Shown: positions 26,001-56,351 of the stretch, in pieces | How positions within the stretch are numbered: position 1 is the stretch's first letter | Layout: the number at the start of each line of letters is the position of its first letter | Assembly: GCA_023053545.1 (NCBI GenBank) | Contig: JAKZAN010000002.1 | Span: 8,862,790-8,926,789, forward strand | Origin: Lepidurus packardi | Lineage: Eukaryota > Arthropoda > Branchiopoda > Notostraca > Triopsidae | Length of the DNA stretch: 64,000 bases | Direction: 5' to 3' | Position numbers and translations under genes: made by a program | Notes under the pieces: generated by a model | Seen by the model: the letters and a program-made list of their open reading frames with translations, nothing else | Databases searched by the model: none | Told to the model about the DNA's origin: nothing

Positions 26001-28784
26001 GAGAGGGAGAATAACGTCTTTTTTTCTGATCCCAAGATTTTTCTTTCTTTTCTTGAATTTTTTTTTGCACCTGCCTCTGTGGTGGCCTGTAACCTGCATG
26101 CTCCTTGTCTCGTTTCTCGCTAACACGATGAAAACATGAAGGCAAACTACTTTTACTTCCATCTCTTTTCACTGCGAGAAGGGCATGGGCTCTCCCATAT
26201 GCGAGTCTCGTTTTTACTGTAATTTTCCATACACTTCCTCGCATGCTGAGCAAATACCCTTCAACTTTAATAGAGCCGTTGATTAATTCGTGTTTTTTTT
26301 TTATGCCTTTCACATCACACCCATTACTGTAATGAAATTCGAACTGTTTACAAACTACAATTGAAATTAGCTTTCATGTTCGAAGTTCTCAAGTGGAACT
26401 ATGTCAACAGCTGGAGCTTTTTTGGGAAAAGAGCATTTTTGGAGCCAATTACATTTGTAGCACGCGTTTAACTCGTTTCCGCATTTTGCGCAACGTGGTT
26501 TACACATATGCAGAAACGAAAAAGGAGCCCAAATTCTCATTGAACGCTTTCGTGCAGGATGAAGTACACACAGGAAGTCGAACGCATAAGCATTAGAGCT
26601 TTGAGAAGAGGGATACATTGAAGAGATGAAAGGATAGAATTTGGTAACGGATCAAAATGCAATACATTTTAAAAGCAAAACATTAATCAACAAATTCAAA
26701 TCTTTTTGCAGACTTTTTTGTGAAGAATTATAATTTATTTCAGTTAGATTGCCTTACCTAGCATAGTAACTGAACTCAAGATTTTCTATTCGATTTTTTT
26801 TTGCGTTGTATGACTTTAGAATCAAAAGAAGATAAAGATTCTTCCGTACTGACCTATCGCAAGCAAGATATGGCGTTTGGCCAATATTTCACATTTGAGG
26901 CTGATCCGAATGTCTACTTTCCCAACGCTTGGGACTACGATGCGATAAATACTGAGCAAAGCTCAGAAGGTTACAAAGTTTTAACGTTCTTTGTAAACGT
27001 CAGTGTCTGCCTGTAAGACCCAACTTATGCTACTGATAAATACGGAAAGTAATATAGGAATTTAGAAACATTAAGAGAAGAGTAAGCTTCACTTTTCATG
27101 TTCTATAAAAACCATAAGAAACTCGACTTCGTGACTTGGCGGATCAAATTAAGAGTGTTTTTGGTCTTGAAAAAGTAATTAGAACGTGATAACAAGGGCA
27201 CGTGCAGTTCAAGGATCTAATTTCGGAAGATCCCATAACATCCAAGTTGTTTATACCCCGGACTCCTCCTAAGCTGATTATGAAGAACGAATTACGCAAG
27301 CAAAAGCAGGAAATCAACTTCTTTATTTTTTCTTGTCCCGCTAAAAAATTTAATATAACAACTTTGGAGACTACCCATGCCATCTATTGTGCAGATTGGG
27401 GATAAACAATAAGGTTAAGTGTACCTCTAGGGACAGTCTTACAACTTCGGACTACAAAAGGCGCCAGCTTAGTTGGGTTCCTGGAAAAGCGCTTCCTTTG
27501 AATCCTATTTCGCTAACGCTCCTTTTATATTACAGAAAACGAAATAAAGCTGAATTTTAATTAATCAGCATCAACTAATCCTTGATTTTAATCCATATCG
27601 TATCGATATCTTGAAGAGAAACCTAAGGCTCAGTTGCAAATTGACAACTAACAAGCAAAATGAATTTCGCATGTTAGTAAAATATATACAACTCAATCAC
27701 AAATCATCAAAAACTTTTTGTCAAGTTATATCCTCAACATAATTGTGCAGATATCTGTACATATTTTTTTTATGGCGAATTTGTTCACTCATTCACTAAT
27801 GATTGATTTTCGCTGCAGACCTCATTTTGCTGTACCATTTTGGTAAGTGCAATAATCACCGCAAAATTATCTACTACACAGAAAGGTACAACATTTTTAA
27901 TGTCTAAAAGGCTGTAAACCGCAATTAGAATTCCCCCTTTTTTGTTCTATTTTCCTTTCCATCTCTTTCTATGTTTCCGAGTCCTGAGTTGAAAAGTTGC
28001 CAAACTCCCCTCCAATCTGAGTCGGTAGAAAGTTGACAACTTTATCGCAATTCTCACAAAACTCGGAGATTATAACTTAACAACTCGAAGCCGAAAACTT
28101 GAAAACGGATGTACACGGAAACTTCGCCGAAAAATGGGGCAATACGAGTGGTTCAAGGGAGAAAGACGCGAATTCTTATACGAAGTTGACGGAAGGTTCA
28201 GAGAAACTTCAAATTTCATATATCCCAAGCTCGTAACAAATTACACCTTTCTTAAAATATAAAACTACTTCGACTTCTTAATTAACTTCCAGGCAAATCC
28301 GCAAATGTGTCATAATAACCGGTATAATCCAATATTCACCTTTGTAAATTGGCGTAACTCAGCAGAATTGGCAGCTAAACCCTACTCTGGTTCAGCTTTG
28401 GTCTTCAGGGGTTGGCTGAGGTTTAAATACCGACATTTGTGGTTGGCTACCAGGTAGAACAAAGAAACCGCGCCAAGCCTTTACATCAGCTTGGTGTACT
28501 CAACGTACAAAATTCTGCGAAAAATAACCAAGTCAAAATATTGAAAAATAGGCATACTTTGAAACTGGGGGAACGACTTTAGGGAATTCAATCCGAAGAG
28601 ACATTAACCCAAAAGGAACTTTAATCCAACTTTTTTTTTATAGAAGAATGTAATCCCGTTGTCGGAGAGAACCGAAGCTTATTCCCAAGAAACAACGCTA
28701 AAGCTTTACTTGAAAGTTTGCAACTCACAGATACCACCAGACTTGACCCAAGTAACTCACAAATTGTACGAATAACTATAATTA

Positions 28785-28860
28785 TACGAATAACTGATGA
28801 AAGTGCGTCCCTGTTCACTTCATACGAATAACATACGAAAGCGCGTCGTTGTTCACTTCA
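28785..28860 (+). repeat. Two-copy 38-base tandem repeat
   Basis: Two adjacent 38-base units (28785-28822 and 28823-28860) both begin TACGAATAAC and end TGTTCACTTCA with several mismatches in the middle. No function is apparent. Confidence 0.55.
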
Positions 28861-29749
28861 CAATGCAACTGAATGTTGAATAGCCGTTACCCTACAGGTG
28901 GCGTGTGTGACATCATATTTCCCGCTTACAATGACTAAACTGAAATGAGCCCCACTACACGCATTAAGGAATGGAGGAAATTTTGTCGTAGCTAAATTAT
29001 TATTCACACAGTATATGAGCGTACATAAGGAAAACACGGCTACGACGCGAAACATAACCAAATAGTTTTTTAATGTGATGGAAGGATCTTATAGTTAATA
29101 ATAGTCTTCCGATAAACTCAGCCACTAAGTTACTCTAACAACAGTTCCTTTTCAAGAACGCACATAAAAAGTCGTTATTTGCAGCGATTTCTTCATCCCA
29201 GTGCACGAACATAACGAAATCACACGCTTAAACTTAGTAGTAAAGTACGTGCAAAATATCTAGCTTGAAATAACAGGAAGACATAATTCGTCTACAATTC
29301 GCAAGAACTTTACAATGTAGTCTACTTTATCTAGTAGCTAGAGGCACTGCCTTTGACACAATGGGGCACACACAAATAATACAAAAACTGCTTTAAAAAA
29401 CATGACCTATGGCCTATTTCAATTTTACTTCAACAAATATAGAAGAGCAAAAGAAAGGACTTTAACATTGAAAATAAAACTGTGTTGCATAGAACCAAAC
29501 TTAAGTGTACCGTGGTTGTGGTTTTTTGAATACCTGAATAAACACACACTCATTGTGCCGCTTATTATGCTACACTGCCCAGAGAATCTGGATATGAAAT
29601 AGGGTGTGTGGGGGTAGGAAAAAGCGCGTTTTTGATCGTTTATCTTGCTACGTTACGAACTTCCAACTCCTCCTATTACTGTCTATATGTCAGACTCGGG
29701 ACGATAATATCGCACCCCATTTACCTGTTAAAGGAAATTAATTATTAGA

Positions 29750-32700
29750 TTAGTAATGCAAAATGTGTCCCGTATTTACTGTCATATCGTATTCTGTTAA
29801 GAAGACGGGGATTTCAAGCTGGTCCATGTCTATCACGCTATACAAGTACTCGATGCCAGGAACGGATTGAACCTTTTCTTTAATAGCAGGAGCCATGAAA
29901 GTAGTAAACCACCATGTCATGATCTTTGTCCAAATCGTGGGATGCACAATATAGAAGGACTTCAAATGCTTTCTATGTCTGTAAAAGTAACAATAAAGCA
30001 GTTTTATCATCTCATTGTCTTTAATCCGTGACCAGACTTACTTGTACTCCAACACGTTGTACACTTCTCTGATCCAACTCATGGAAGGATGGTTTTCGCT
30101 GCTGGTTAACGTGTGAAAATATACCACGACATAATCGCCCTTCACAATGGGGTCCAAAAGGTAGATCAGATATAACAGTGCCTGTAAACAACCACATGAA
30201 TCAGTCTCATATTAGCTCCTTTGCAATAGCAAACGTACTTTGTCCAGATTGATCTCGCTAAACTTGAACCACTTGCCAACAAATACGATAACAGGTCTGC
30301 CCAACTTATCCACTCCGCTTTGGTAAAGGCACCCAATCCCAGAGACTTCAGTCAAATCCTCAGTTTTTGCTCTTCTCAAAAGGCGTTCGTATCTTTTTAC
30401 AGGTAGCGAAAAGTGTAGAAAAGTAAACAATCAGAACCAACTAGACCAAAAAGCCTTATAAGGGCTACACGGGAACCATTCTTTATAGAGCTTTAAAGTT
30501 TTAGAACTACACCACGAAGACATAACAAAATAAGGAAAAACAGATCTACCAATATTGTTATAATTCCCTTATTGCGTTAGAAAATAAGTAATTAAATTTA
30601 TGAAACTAGCACGCTAGAAAATAGGTCTTCGATAGAACGACTTTTATCTTTTGATAAGAGATAAAAATTTCTTGATAATCAGTTTAATTGCTTAATATGA
30701 GTAGTAAAATAACTACATAGAAATTTAAATAATAAATATAAACCTATTTTGTTGCCTTTATTAGTAGAAAGCTTCCACCTGGTTTATAATTATTGCGTTT
30801 AGTTCCGTTTAGCGCCACAAGATGTTACTGAATTACGGACACGTAAAAGCATTACCAAAATTCATTTCAATTACAGAATACTAGGTAACTACGACTCGAA
30901 TAATTGTTATAAAGATATACTAGGAATTAAGGAGATCTTATCTCTCTTTCCAGTACACAATATCATACTTATATAATTAGCCCAACGCATGACACGTAAT
31001 TACCTTTCGTGACGTTGAGCTTCTTGAGTTAAAGTCTCTATCGCAGTCGTAGGACGTTCTCGCTCAGCTCCGCCCAACAATCGCATCTTGTCCACATCAT
31101 CCTCCATGTGTGCGAAGGCGTGACTGCCTACCGCCACTGAGGAATTTAATTGGGACGCCAGATCCACTGATTCTTCCAAGTAACCTGCACAAGAAGAGAC
31201 CCCCCAAGGCATCCTTTTAGAAAAAAAGCAAGACAGCCTGGGAATAACCTACAGGAATCAATTACCACATACAAGCGCTCTTATGTTTCGTTCCGAGAAC
31301 CAAAAGAGAAAAACAAATGGAAGAGAAAAGAATCTTGAGGCCTTTCTAGGGTTCACGGAGGCCTCCTGTTCCAACTTTTAAGCCAACTAATGAGCGAGAG
31401 AAAGGTAGGTAAGTAATAGTCCCCAATTAACCTTTCAGTGCTGCCCGACTTGGTAATGACATTACGACTTGTGCATCGCATATTCATTAACGTGTTTCTC
31501 AATTCGCAACAGGATTTTAGACTAGAGCCTCCAGGTACAAGTTTATTTCCCTCCTTTAACCGGTTCCTTTTCTTGAGTCTTTCTCGCTATGAAGCAATAC
31601 AACTCCGAGCAATCCAACAATCGATATGGCGGTAACGTTGTAAATTCAATACTCGATTCGCTTTTCGACGTACTTTACGCATTTTACACGGAAACATACA
31701 CTTCGTTTACTTCTTCAACTAATTCATACAAATCAATAATTTCTGCGCAAATCTCAACAAAAGGAATTACTACCCTAGGGAATAATGGAAAAGGAAAGCC
31801 AATCAACAACCGTGAGGCCCCCGGCGGAAGTGACGCTGTAAACGGATGTAAGTCTGAGCTATAACGGAAAATAAAAGCTGCGTGCCAGAGCCCTAACAGT
31901 GCCTATTTACCACCAAGGTATCTAAGAGCATTAAAACACAAGACGTGTCGTGACCTCGCACTCATTAGCCTCCTTTTCCCTCCGTGTCACAAGCAGATAT
32001 GTTACGGTACGCGTCACTCCCAGAAGGAAACAGGTAAAACAATCTAGAAACTCATGTCTATCAATAACGAAACATTACCCCGATTAGCTGAACAAAACAG
32101 GAAAAAATCTCAAACCACAACCACAGAAGAGGAGAGAAAAAAGGCAATTTTTCTCGTCAACTCAGAACATGACCCCCAGATATGACGTCAAGAACAGAAC
32201 GATCTGACTACGCGACCACGTGAGCTTCAACTGACGTCTCTTTCCCCTTTCCAAGGGCTAGAATATTTCCCACTCCCAGCTGGACGGTATTGAACCACAC
32301 TCTAGCTATCTGATAAAAGTCTAATCAACGCCTAAAAACTACAAACAGGAACATACGCAGATTACGAGGTAATAAAAGCAACAGCTGACTGGAAAGGGAA
32401 AACCTGCAGGAACGAACCTAAAATCGTAGCTTCCGGCAAGACAACTATGGATCACTCGGCGGTGTTTTGGCTGGTTATGGTAATAGCAAGTGAAAGGAGT
32501 GCACAAGTGGCATGGAGCCAAGGGAAGCCAGCTTAGAACTAACACACGGGACCAAACATTACTGAAGACTGCGGACGCCAATATCCGTTAGCATGCACAT
32601 ACACCCACAAGTTTCAAGGGGGAGCTCGTGCTGGTGCCGCTGCTGCGCATTAGGCCGTATGGGAGAAGCTTATCTTGTACATACCTTGCCCTGCACTTGT

Positions 32701-33902
32701 AATAAAGCAAGGGGTTCTTGTTGGACTACTGAGGCAATCGCCTAGCACTTTGGACGGGCGGGGCAAAGTGTTGTACCCTCCACTTACTGATTGCATGCTT
32801 ACTTAATAAATGAGGACAAAAAATGAAAAAAAACAAAGCGGGTGGGAAAGACTTACTGTGTTGGGGGTTATCGATAATGCGGATTCGACGGTCGTGAATC
32901 ACAGGTTCGCCAGTCTGGTTTCCAATATCCTGAGGTAAATGCTTGAGAGCGTAGCGCTCTTCTAAAAGTGAGCGAGGAAAGTACAAAGGAGTGAGCAATT
33001 CGTAGATGCACCATTCAGCACTGTCCACCACGAAGACGACACGCTGGATTGTGTCGCCGTATTGCTCCAAGAACCTGCGAACGGTTCCTTTAGAGGAGAA
33101 AATGAATTAGGAAATTACTAAGAGCTTTTGTGGGAAGGATATGTTTCTATTACGTAGGGCGATATGAGCTCCTTCATCAGGCGGATAGCTTCTCCGAACT
33201 GAATGGATCGTAGGAATGGCCACAGTAGACAAGCGATGTTCTCTTACGAGTTCCATAACGTGCCTGAAAAGAAAAGAAACGTTCATAAATGACGTTAGAG
33301 CTGAAACTTAAGTGGAAAAGTACCTGTAGCAATGATATAGTGAAGACTCAGCTGCGGTTTTGTACTTGACGTGATATTTGGGGCCCACGGTATGAATAAT
33401 ATATTTTGCAGGTAAGTTGTAACCTTTGGTGATAACTGCGTTGCCCGTTCGACATCCTTTAAGTAGAACATACGTATTTCAAAATTTTTTACAAACCCAC
33501 ATGATAAAACAACACGAAGAGTCTTACCCTGAACATTATTGAAAATTTCTTCTTTGAGACGCGAGCCAGCCTTACTAAAAATTGCGTCGCTAATGGGGTT
33601 TTTGTCCGTCAATGATTCGTTGGTAGAATTTACAATAGCGTGAGCATTAAATGAGGTCAGATCCCCAATCCTAATAAGGATAAGTTAGTGCAATTCCAAT
33701 TAATGAATAGGGAGCCATACCACAAACAGACTTTCGCGTTTAAATCAGATCTGTAACGAAATGGACTAGATTCATAAAGACAACCGTCGGCATCGGTTGT
33801 GAGGTTCGCAAGTTCAGCAGCCAACGATGGTTGAGTTAAACTCCAAGTAATGAGAGATTCCACATCAATAGATTCCTTTTCATGTTCACGATTTGAATCC
33901 AT
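29750..33902 (-). CDS. GDAP2: GDAP2: macro domain plus CRAL-TRIO domain protein
   Basis: Nine exons give a 500-aa protein, about the length of human GDAP2 (497 aa): 33902-33721, 33670-33528, 33456-33324, 33263-33154, 33087-32857, 31184-31004, 30392-30239, 30181-30042 and 29978-29750. All splice sites are GT-AG and every phase is consistent. The N-terminal macro domain shows [23 protein letters not shown] and [10 protein letters not shown] (about residues 60-200). Family blocks LYFPRSL and [14 protein letters not shown] follow, and a CRAL-TRIO (Sec14-like) domain fills the C-terminus with [30 protein letters not shown] and [11 protein letters not shown]. Macro domains bind ADP-ribose-type ligands and CRAL-TRIO domains bind lipids; the cellular role of GDAP2 is poorly defined. 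Introns 5 (1.67 kb) and 6 (0.61 kb) are unusually long for this block. The gene diverges from DYNC2H1. Confidence 0.95.
31185..32856 (-). other. GDAP2 intron 5
   Basis: This 1.67 kb intron separates the macro-domain exons from the linker exon. A plus-strand open frame at 31589-31864 is Ser/Thr/Asn-rich and matches nothing known to me; I do not call it a gene. No repeat or RNA gene was recognised. Confidence 0.7.
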
Positions 33903-34376
33903 GGCATTATTACAACATTTAACACAAAATTATTACAAGCAGTCCTTCCAACAGTAAAACCAAAGTCTAGACTAAAATCTGTGCCAACTCTCAACGCTGA
34001 ATTATTCAAGATAAGGCGTGGTCTAAGTTAAATAACGAATCACAGCAGCGCGGCATAGTGCAACGAAATTGGCGCGAGATTTTAACACGTGAGACTTCAA
34101 ATCGGTCGAACGATTTTTGCTTCAAACAAAACTGAAAGCTCGTGCATTATTTAACTAATTTACGAGTAATTTTTACATATGGACTTTTTTCCAATACAAT
34201 CCTTTTTGACAGAGAGTGCACTAAAACTTGAAAGCTTTCCACTTCTGATTGCCATAGCAACCTTTTGTTTATTTTCATACCGAAAAGGTAAAGGCGCGAG
34301 CAGACGTAGGAGAATGTCAAAGTGACAATGTGTAATTAACAATCATTCCAGCAGCCTAAACTGGGACGTGGGAGGG
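33903..34376. promoter_or_regulatory. Shared GDAP2-DYNC2H1 divergent promoter
   Basis: The start codons of GDAP2 (minus) and DYNC2H1 (plus) are 474 bp apart, so both promoters must lie in this interval or overlap the first exons. An X-box lies at 34248-34261. No TATA box stands out, as expected for broadly used promoters. Confidence 0.65.
34248..34261 (+). promoter_or_regulatory. RFX X-box upstream of DYNC2H1
   Basis: ATTGCCATAGCAAC matches the RFX X-box consensus except for A in place of the first G, with an intact GCC-AT-AGCAAC core. It ends 115 bp before the DYNC2H1 start codon, inside the window where X-boxes occur in ciliary genes of worms, flies and vertebrates. Because DYNC2H1 is a core intraflagellar transport motor, direct RFX regulation is the natural reading. 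Confidence 0.7.
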
Positions 34377-52244
<17,868 letters not shown>

Positions 52245-52361
52245 TGCAACCGTAAAACTATTCAAATTGTTAACTATGTTTCTTTGCACCTTTTGTGTGT
52301 TCGAGTCACTGTATTTGTCAACACAGAATACAATCACTTGAAAAAGGATGTCTCGAGATGG

Positions 52362-52897
52362 TTAACGACGTTGAGCAGCTCCTTGGCCGGGCCGGGCTGC
52401 ATCCTAACAGATATAAGACGTTAAGTTGTTTCTTTAACTTGAATAGATGACTTACTCCTGCCCTGGCAAATCGTGGGGGAGGCGTACGGTCCTTACGAGC
52501 CTCGTGGGAACGATTGCGGACGACTTTGGAGTGGATTGCGCAAGATACACAATAATGCAACTTGGCGTACAACTTGGGCAGTTGGTAAGCTAAAGAATGT
52601 TCGGCGTTACAATAAGATGAGTTTAAGCCTCAAGGTGGATCTTACAAGTGTAAACGCTGGCATCGGAGATATCACGCACAGCGGCAGCCTCTACGATGTT
52701 ACGAATAACGAATTTCTTGATGGCTTTATCCTTGGGCACGCACCGGGCGCAGTTGGTACAACGCACGGGGTTAACGTGTCCACGGCCGTGTTTGGAACGT
52801 CCATTGTTGCGTCGCTTGGAAGTCTATAATGAAGGGAGACCACTAAGTATGTTTATCTTCTATATAAATAGCAGACAAATGCGAAATGAATTACCAT
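52362..52897 (-). CDS. RPS26: 40S ribosomal protein eS26
   Basis: Four coding exons: 52897-52895 (the ATG alone), 52823-52646, 52589-52456 and 52403-52362, giving 118 aa (human 115). The sequence is almost invariant in the family: [67 protein letters not shown] and [10 protein letters not shown]. The four zinc ligands sit at C23, C26, C74 and C77. The first intron begins directly after the start codon (ATG|GTAATT), the same place as in human RPS26, which supports this start. The tail [13 protein letters not shown] differs from vertebrates, as is usual. The protein is part of the small subunit near the mRNA exit. The gene converges with DYNC2H1 (stop codons about 117 bp apart) and diverges from COX17. 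Confidence 0.95.
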
Positions 52898-53195
52898 TCT
52901 GAAATTATCTGTCCCACGCACGGGCGAATATCAACAGAGAACAGCACGGTCAACAAAGTAGAAAGGAAGCTAAAGGCTACCAAGTTGAGAATAGCAATTT
53001 AGGGAACATATTTCTCTTATAAAATGCTGCCATCAAGCGACATCTTCTTAAACCTTAAAGCCGGCTTGTTTCACGTGACTAGCCGTGACTGTTTTTGTGT
53101 GAAAGCTTTTGATATCAACAATATTAATCACGCGGCAATAAGCACAAGTTCGTGGATCTTGCAGTTAGGAACAGATAATTTAGTTGTGTTTTAAA
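52898..53195. promoter_or_regulatory. RPS26-COX17 divergent promoter
   Basis: Only 298 bp separate the RPS26 and COX17 start codons, so the two housekeeping genes probably use one bidirectional promoter. No TATA box in a good position was seen on either strand. Exact transcription starts cannot be read from the sequence. Confidence 0.6.
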
Positions 53196-54657
53196 ATGGG
53201 AGATGATAAAGAGAAAATGTATCCTGTCGATGCCAACGGAAAGAAGCTAAAGCCATGCTGTGCTTGTCCGGAAACAAAACAGCCCCGAGATAAATGGTAA
53301 TATAGTCCAGTCTTCATTACATTATGTGTAATATTATTCTCTTCGTAGTTTTATTTATTGGCTTAAAATCGCTCGCTCTTGCGTATGATAGTTGTAGTTT
53401 TCATTTGGGCGACTGCTTTCAAAAGCTGACAGATGGCGAGCTTAGCTTCAAAATTCATCAAATAATGAAATATGCAGTCCCAAGTTTTGGCGCGAGATAG
53501 TTTGAATGACAGCGTTTAAGTTGCATCCTAATCGGTGTCACAATTGTCTGGAAAAGACTTCGGTCTTGTTGTTTAAACAGCGACGCATGTAAGTAGGGAA
53601 CTTAATCTTTCGACACCTTCTTTTTCCTGAGCAGTGAGGTCTACCGAGACAATTCTTGGGGAAAACCAGTCGGAAGCTGTAAAAACTATCAAAGGTCTCT
53701 GGACGTAACTCCATAGCCTACGCAATCCATTAGAGGATTTCCGATTGCTTTTTGATAAAATCCAGGTCTTTGTGGGGTTTATTACCTTCGCTGTTTATGT
53801 CAGTTAATCTACCGTGCAAGGCATCAGACATCTCGTCACATCACGACACACGTCACATTAAAAACCGGTTTTTAGCGTATTACATGAATACATTGTCTTC
53901 ATTGGGCCATACTAATATCTACCGGAGATATAGACCGAATTCCTCATTCTAATACCATAAATAGCATACGATGTTCTAAGAAACTTTTTTTTACAAAGAT
54001 TCTTTGCTAACTTGTGCAGCAAATTAGGCAGAATTCTTGGAATAGTCCACGTCGTTTCGTGCTTTGTAAAGCACGAAAGTGGGATTTTTTAAAGCGGAAT
54101 TCCTTTCTGATCGGACGCGTAAATAACCGAGTTAGTAGTAGATAGTTTTTTCCTTAGCAGTTTTTTATAGCTTGTGTATTTTACGGTAATAAAACCTGTA
54201 ACTTCTATAGGGCTGGTAATAAACCTGGGGTAGAGGAAGGATATGTGTACGTCTTTCCATAACTTAAAATTCAGTCACAAACCCTAAGCGTGCAAAAAAA
54301 GGTTTAAAAAATAGGAACAAGAAACTACAATTACTTTATAATAAGCTTCTGGGATGTAATCTAGAGACATGGTGTTTCCTTGTAATAATAACCACATGAA
54401 ACGCATCCGTCTGATGATTAGATTACGCAATCCCTTGCGCAATCCTTTGCATGATTAAAAGAAAACGCCCTTGCTTGACTTTATGACTGTTGCAAGTTCT
54501 TGTTCATAACTATGTAAACCTTAAGTCTGTAATGCCCTTTTCTATTGATGTTATTTTCTTTATTTCTTTTAGCATAGTCGAAAATGGGGAAGAAAACTGC
54601 AAAGAGCTAATTGAAGCTCATTTGGCATGCATGAGAAAACTCGGATTCAATGTATAA
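53196..54657 (+). CDS. COX17: Cytochrome c oxidase copper chaperone COX17
   Basis: Two exons, 53196-53296 and 54573-54657, encode 61 aa (human 63). COX17 carries Cu(I) in the mitochondrial intermembrane space to SCO1 and COX11 for cytochrome oxidase assembly. The copper site KPCCACPETK is present, with C21, C22 and C24. The twin CX9C pattern for MIA40-dependent folding is complete: C24 to C34 and C43 to C53. The splice falls inside the codon for C34 (TG|C), so both exons are needed for a working protein. The C-terminus CMRKLGFNV resembles human CMRALGFKI. The 1.28 kb intron shows no embedded gene. The start codon is the first in frame and shortly follows the divergent promoter. Confidence 0.95.
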
Positions 54658-56351
54658 AAACGGTCACGTGAACAAGGTATGTAATTTTTCTCAATTTATC
54701 CCCACAAAGAATATATAATGCCTTAATTTCGCCTTTGGCTGGCGTGACAGGTCTTATTATCAAGCCGTGTCTGCCTGAGAACACTCTTCTAGTTCAGTTT
54801 TTGGGGTTTGATGACATCGGAATACACGTTTAGGGTATTTCCAATTATCTATTCCTCTTTTTTACAAAAAACTTCTAAAGGATCTTTGGCTTTGGAGCAA
54901 GATAAGAAAGTGCTGTGACAGTTAGTGACCAACAATTGTAGCTGGGTATTTTTCGTATTCCCAACATGGCGATTGACAATTTTGGACTTCCGCTGGTTTC
55001 TTATGTTCTACAGATAATGCTTAGGCAACCTTGCTGACTTGAGTTTGTTTCGTGTCAGGTTGAAAAAACTTTTTGTCCGCTTCCTGGCCTTGTGAAGGTC
55101 AATGCAATCTGAAAAGATCCCGAAACAGCTCCGTCGTTCTGGATGATTCAGCCAGAGCTTTTGTTACAGAACAGGTCTCGTTTTTTCGACGTTTTGGTTC
55201 TTTTATGAGATGCTAATCGCTATGTGTGATGCAAAGAGAAAGGCTATGCTTTGCATTAGTTTTCAACTTTTTTGTCCTAAGTGGTATACTGCAATTTATT
55301 GATGTGGTAAAACAGGTAAAAGAAAACTTGAGTGTTTTTAGCACCATTCCAACATGGTCATTATACCTGACAGGTTTCATACAGCGATACGATATCGCGC
55401 GAGGCGCGAAAATAAGAGTATTTGCTCGTCGCTCTCGATAAGTCTGTGGGTGGTGTTGGAGAATGAATGGTTTACAATGGCGTTCAAGGCTAAAGATTTT
55501 TTCGCGTTTTTTTCAGCGGTATGGACAAAGTCAGCATTTGCGATAGAAGCGAATTTTGCAGTTGTCCAAGATGAAACCAAGATGGATTTTTAATTAAAAT
55601 TGAAAACTTCGCAGTCGTTAAAACACAATCGTTATGCGTATGTGAATTGGCCTTCTGTCTGTATACTGTACGTTTTTTAACTGTCGAGAAAGGTGTAAAT
55701 CAATTTTTAATGCTATCTTGCACAATCAGAGATGTAACTCAATGAGAATTGTTTTCTGAGTCAACTGTCATTAAAAGCTTCCTTTACTTCTTACGTCTTA
55801 GGTAAGCATTTTAGTTTACAAGATAATCAAAACATTATATGTGGATGTTTGTTTCTTATGTTGCCAAATAAGTCGAAACCCTAAGATGAAACCGGATCGA
55901 CAAGCTCTCAAATGTTTGCATTGTATACATACAACGTTATAAATAAAATGGTGAATAAGTCATGCAAGCCCAATAAAAAAATCACATGCATTTCTAGCGA
56001 AGGATTGAACTGTATTTAATTATATAATATATTGTAGTATTGCCGTACAATTATTATAAGCATATATGCAATTATGACCCGTGCAAACTGCCTCTTTGCC
56101 ACGCTTGATCACTAGTCCAATTTTGCTATGCCTATCTGCCGCGCTTATTGCTAATGCGCGCGTTTCAAGCGCCTCCATTTGCACCTTGTCCATCGTGTCC
56201 GATTCCAACTAGTCGCGTTCCTTGCCTCAGTTTCTACCACCGCCTTCTTTTCCACCGAATCCTTGTGCACCGAGTCCCTGCCCACCCACTTCGTTTCTAC
56301 CGTGTCCCTCTCCACCCTGTCAATGTCCATTACCTCGGTTTTCGCTTTGTC
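54658..56351. other. Intergenic, no gene seen
   Basis: About 1.7 kb between the COX17 stop and the end of the glycine-rich gene. Open frames are short on both strands. An ATTAAA on the minus strand near 56010-56020 is a possible polyadenylation signal for the glycine-rich gene. The first 190 bases left of its stop codon (56160-56351) are glycine-rich in another minus frame (see findings). Confidence 0.5.

Larger units (their letters stand above)
16021..29749. other. Gene-poor interval
   Basis: I found no gene here that I would defend. Open frames are short, rich in Phe, Lys, Ser and Leu, and match no family I know. The region is AT-rich with many homopolymers, especially 20.9-22.0 kb and 25.6-25.8 kb. 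It contains a 38-bp inverted repeat (19537-19574 with 22644-22681), a 16-base direct repeat (22810-22825, 23014-23029) and a two-copy 38-base tandem (28785-28860). Two exon-like open frames near 26.8-27.4 kb are treated as a finding, not a gene. Confidence 0.5.

Noticed and set aside
25870-26313. Minus-strand 147-residue open frame
   Set aside because: Lys/Ser-rich low complexity with no motif; consistent with chance in this base composition.
26367-26618. Minus-strand Cys-rich open frame containing CKPRCAKCGNELNACYKC
   Set aside because: It resembles a zinc ribbon and even contains MRIW, but there is no split exon, promoter or related protein to support it. The MRIW match is most likely chance.
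31589-31864. Plus-strand open frame inside GDAP2 intron 5
   Set aside because: Ser/Thr/Asn-rich, no motif, no promoter or splice support.
52473-52829. Plus-strand 118-residue open frame
   Set aside because: It is antisense to RPS26 exons, whose minus-strand translation is unmistakable.
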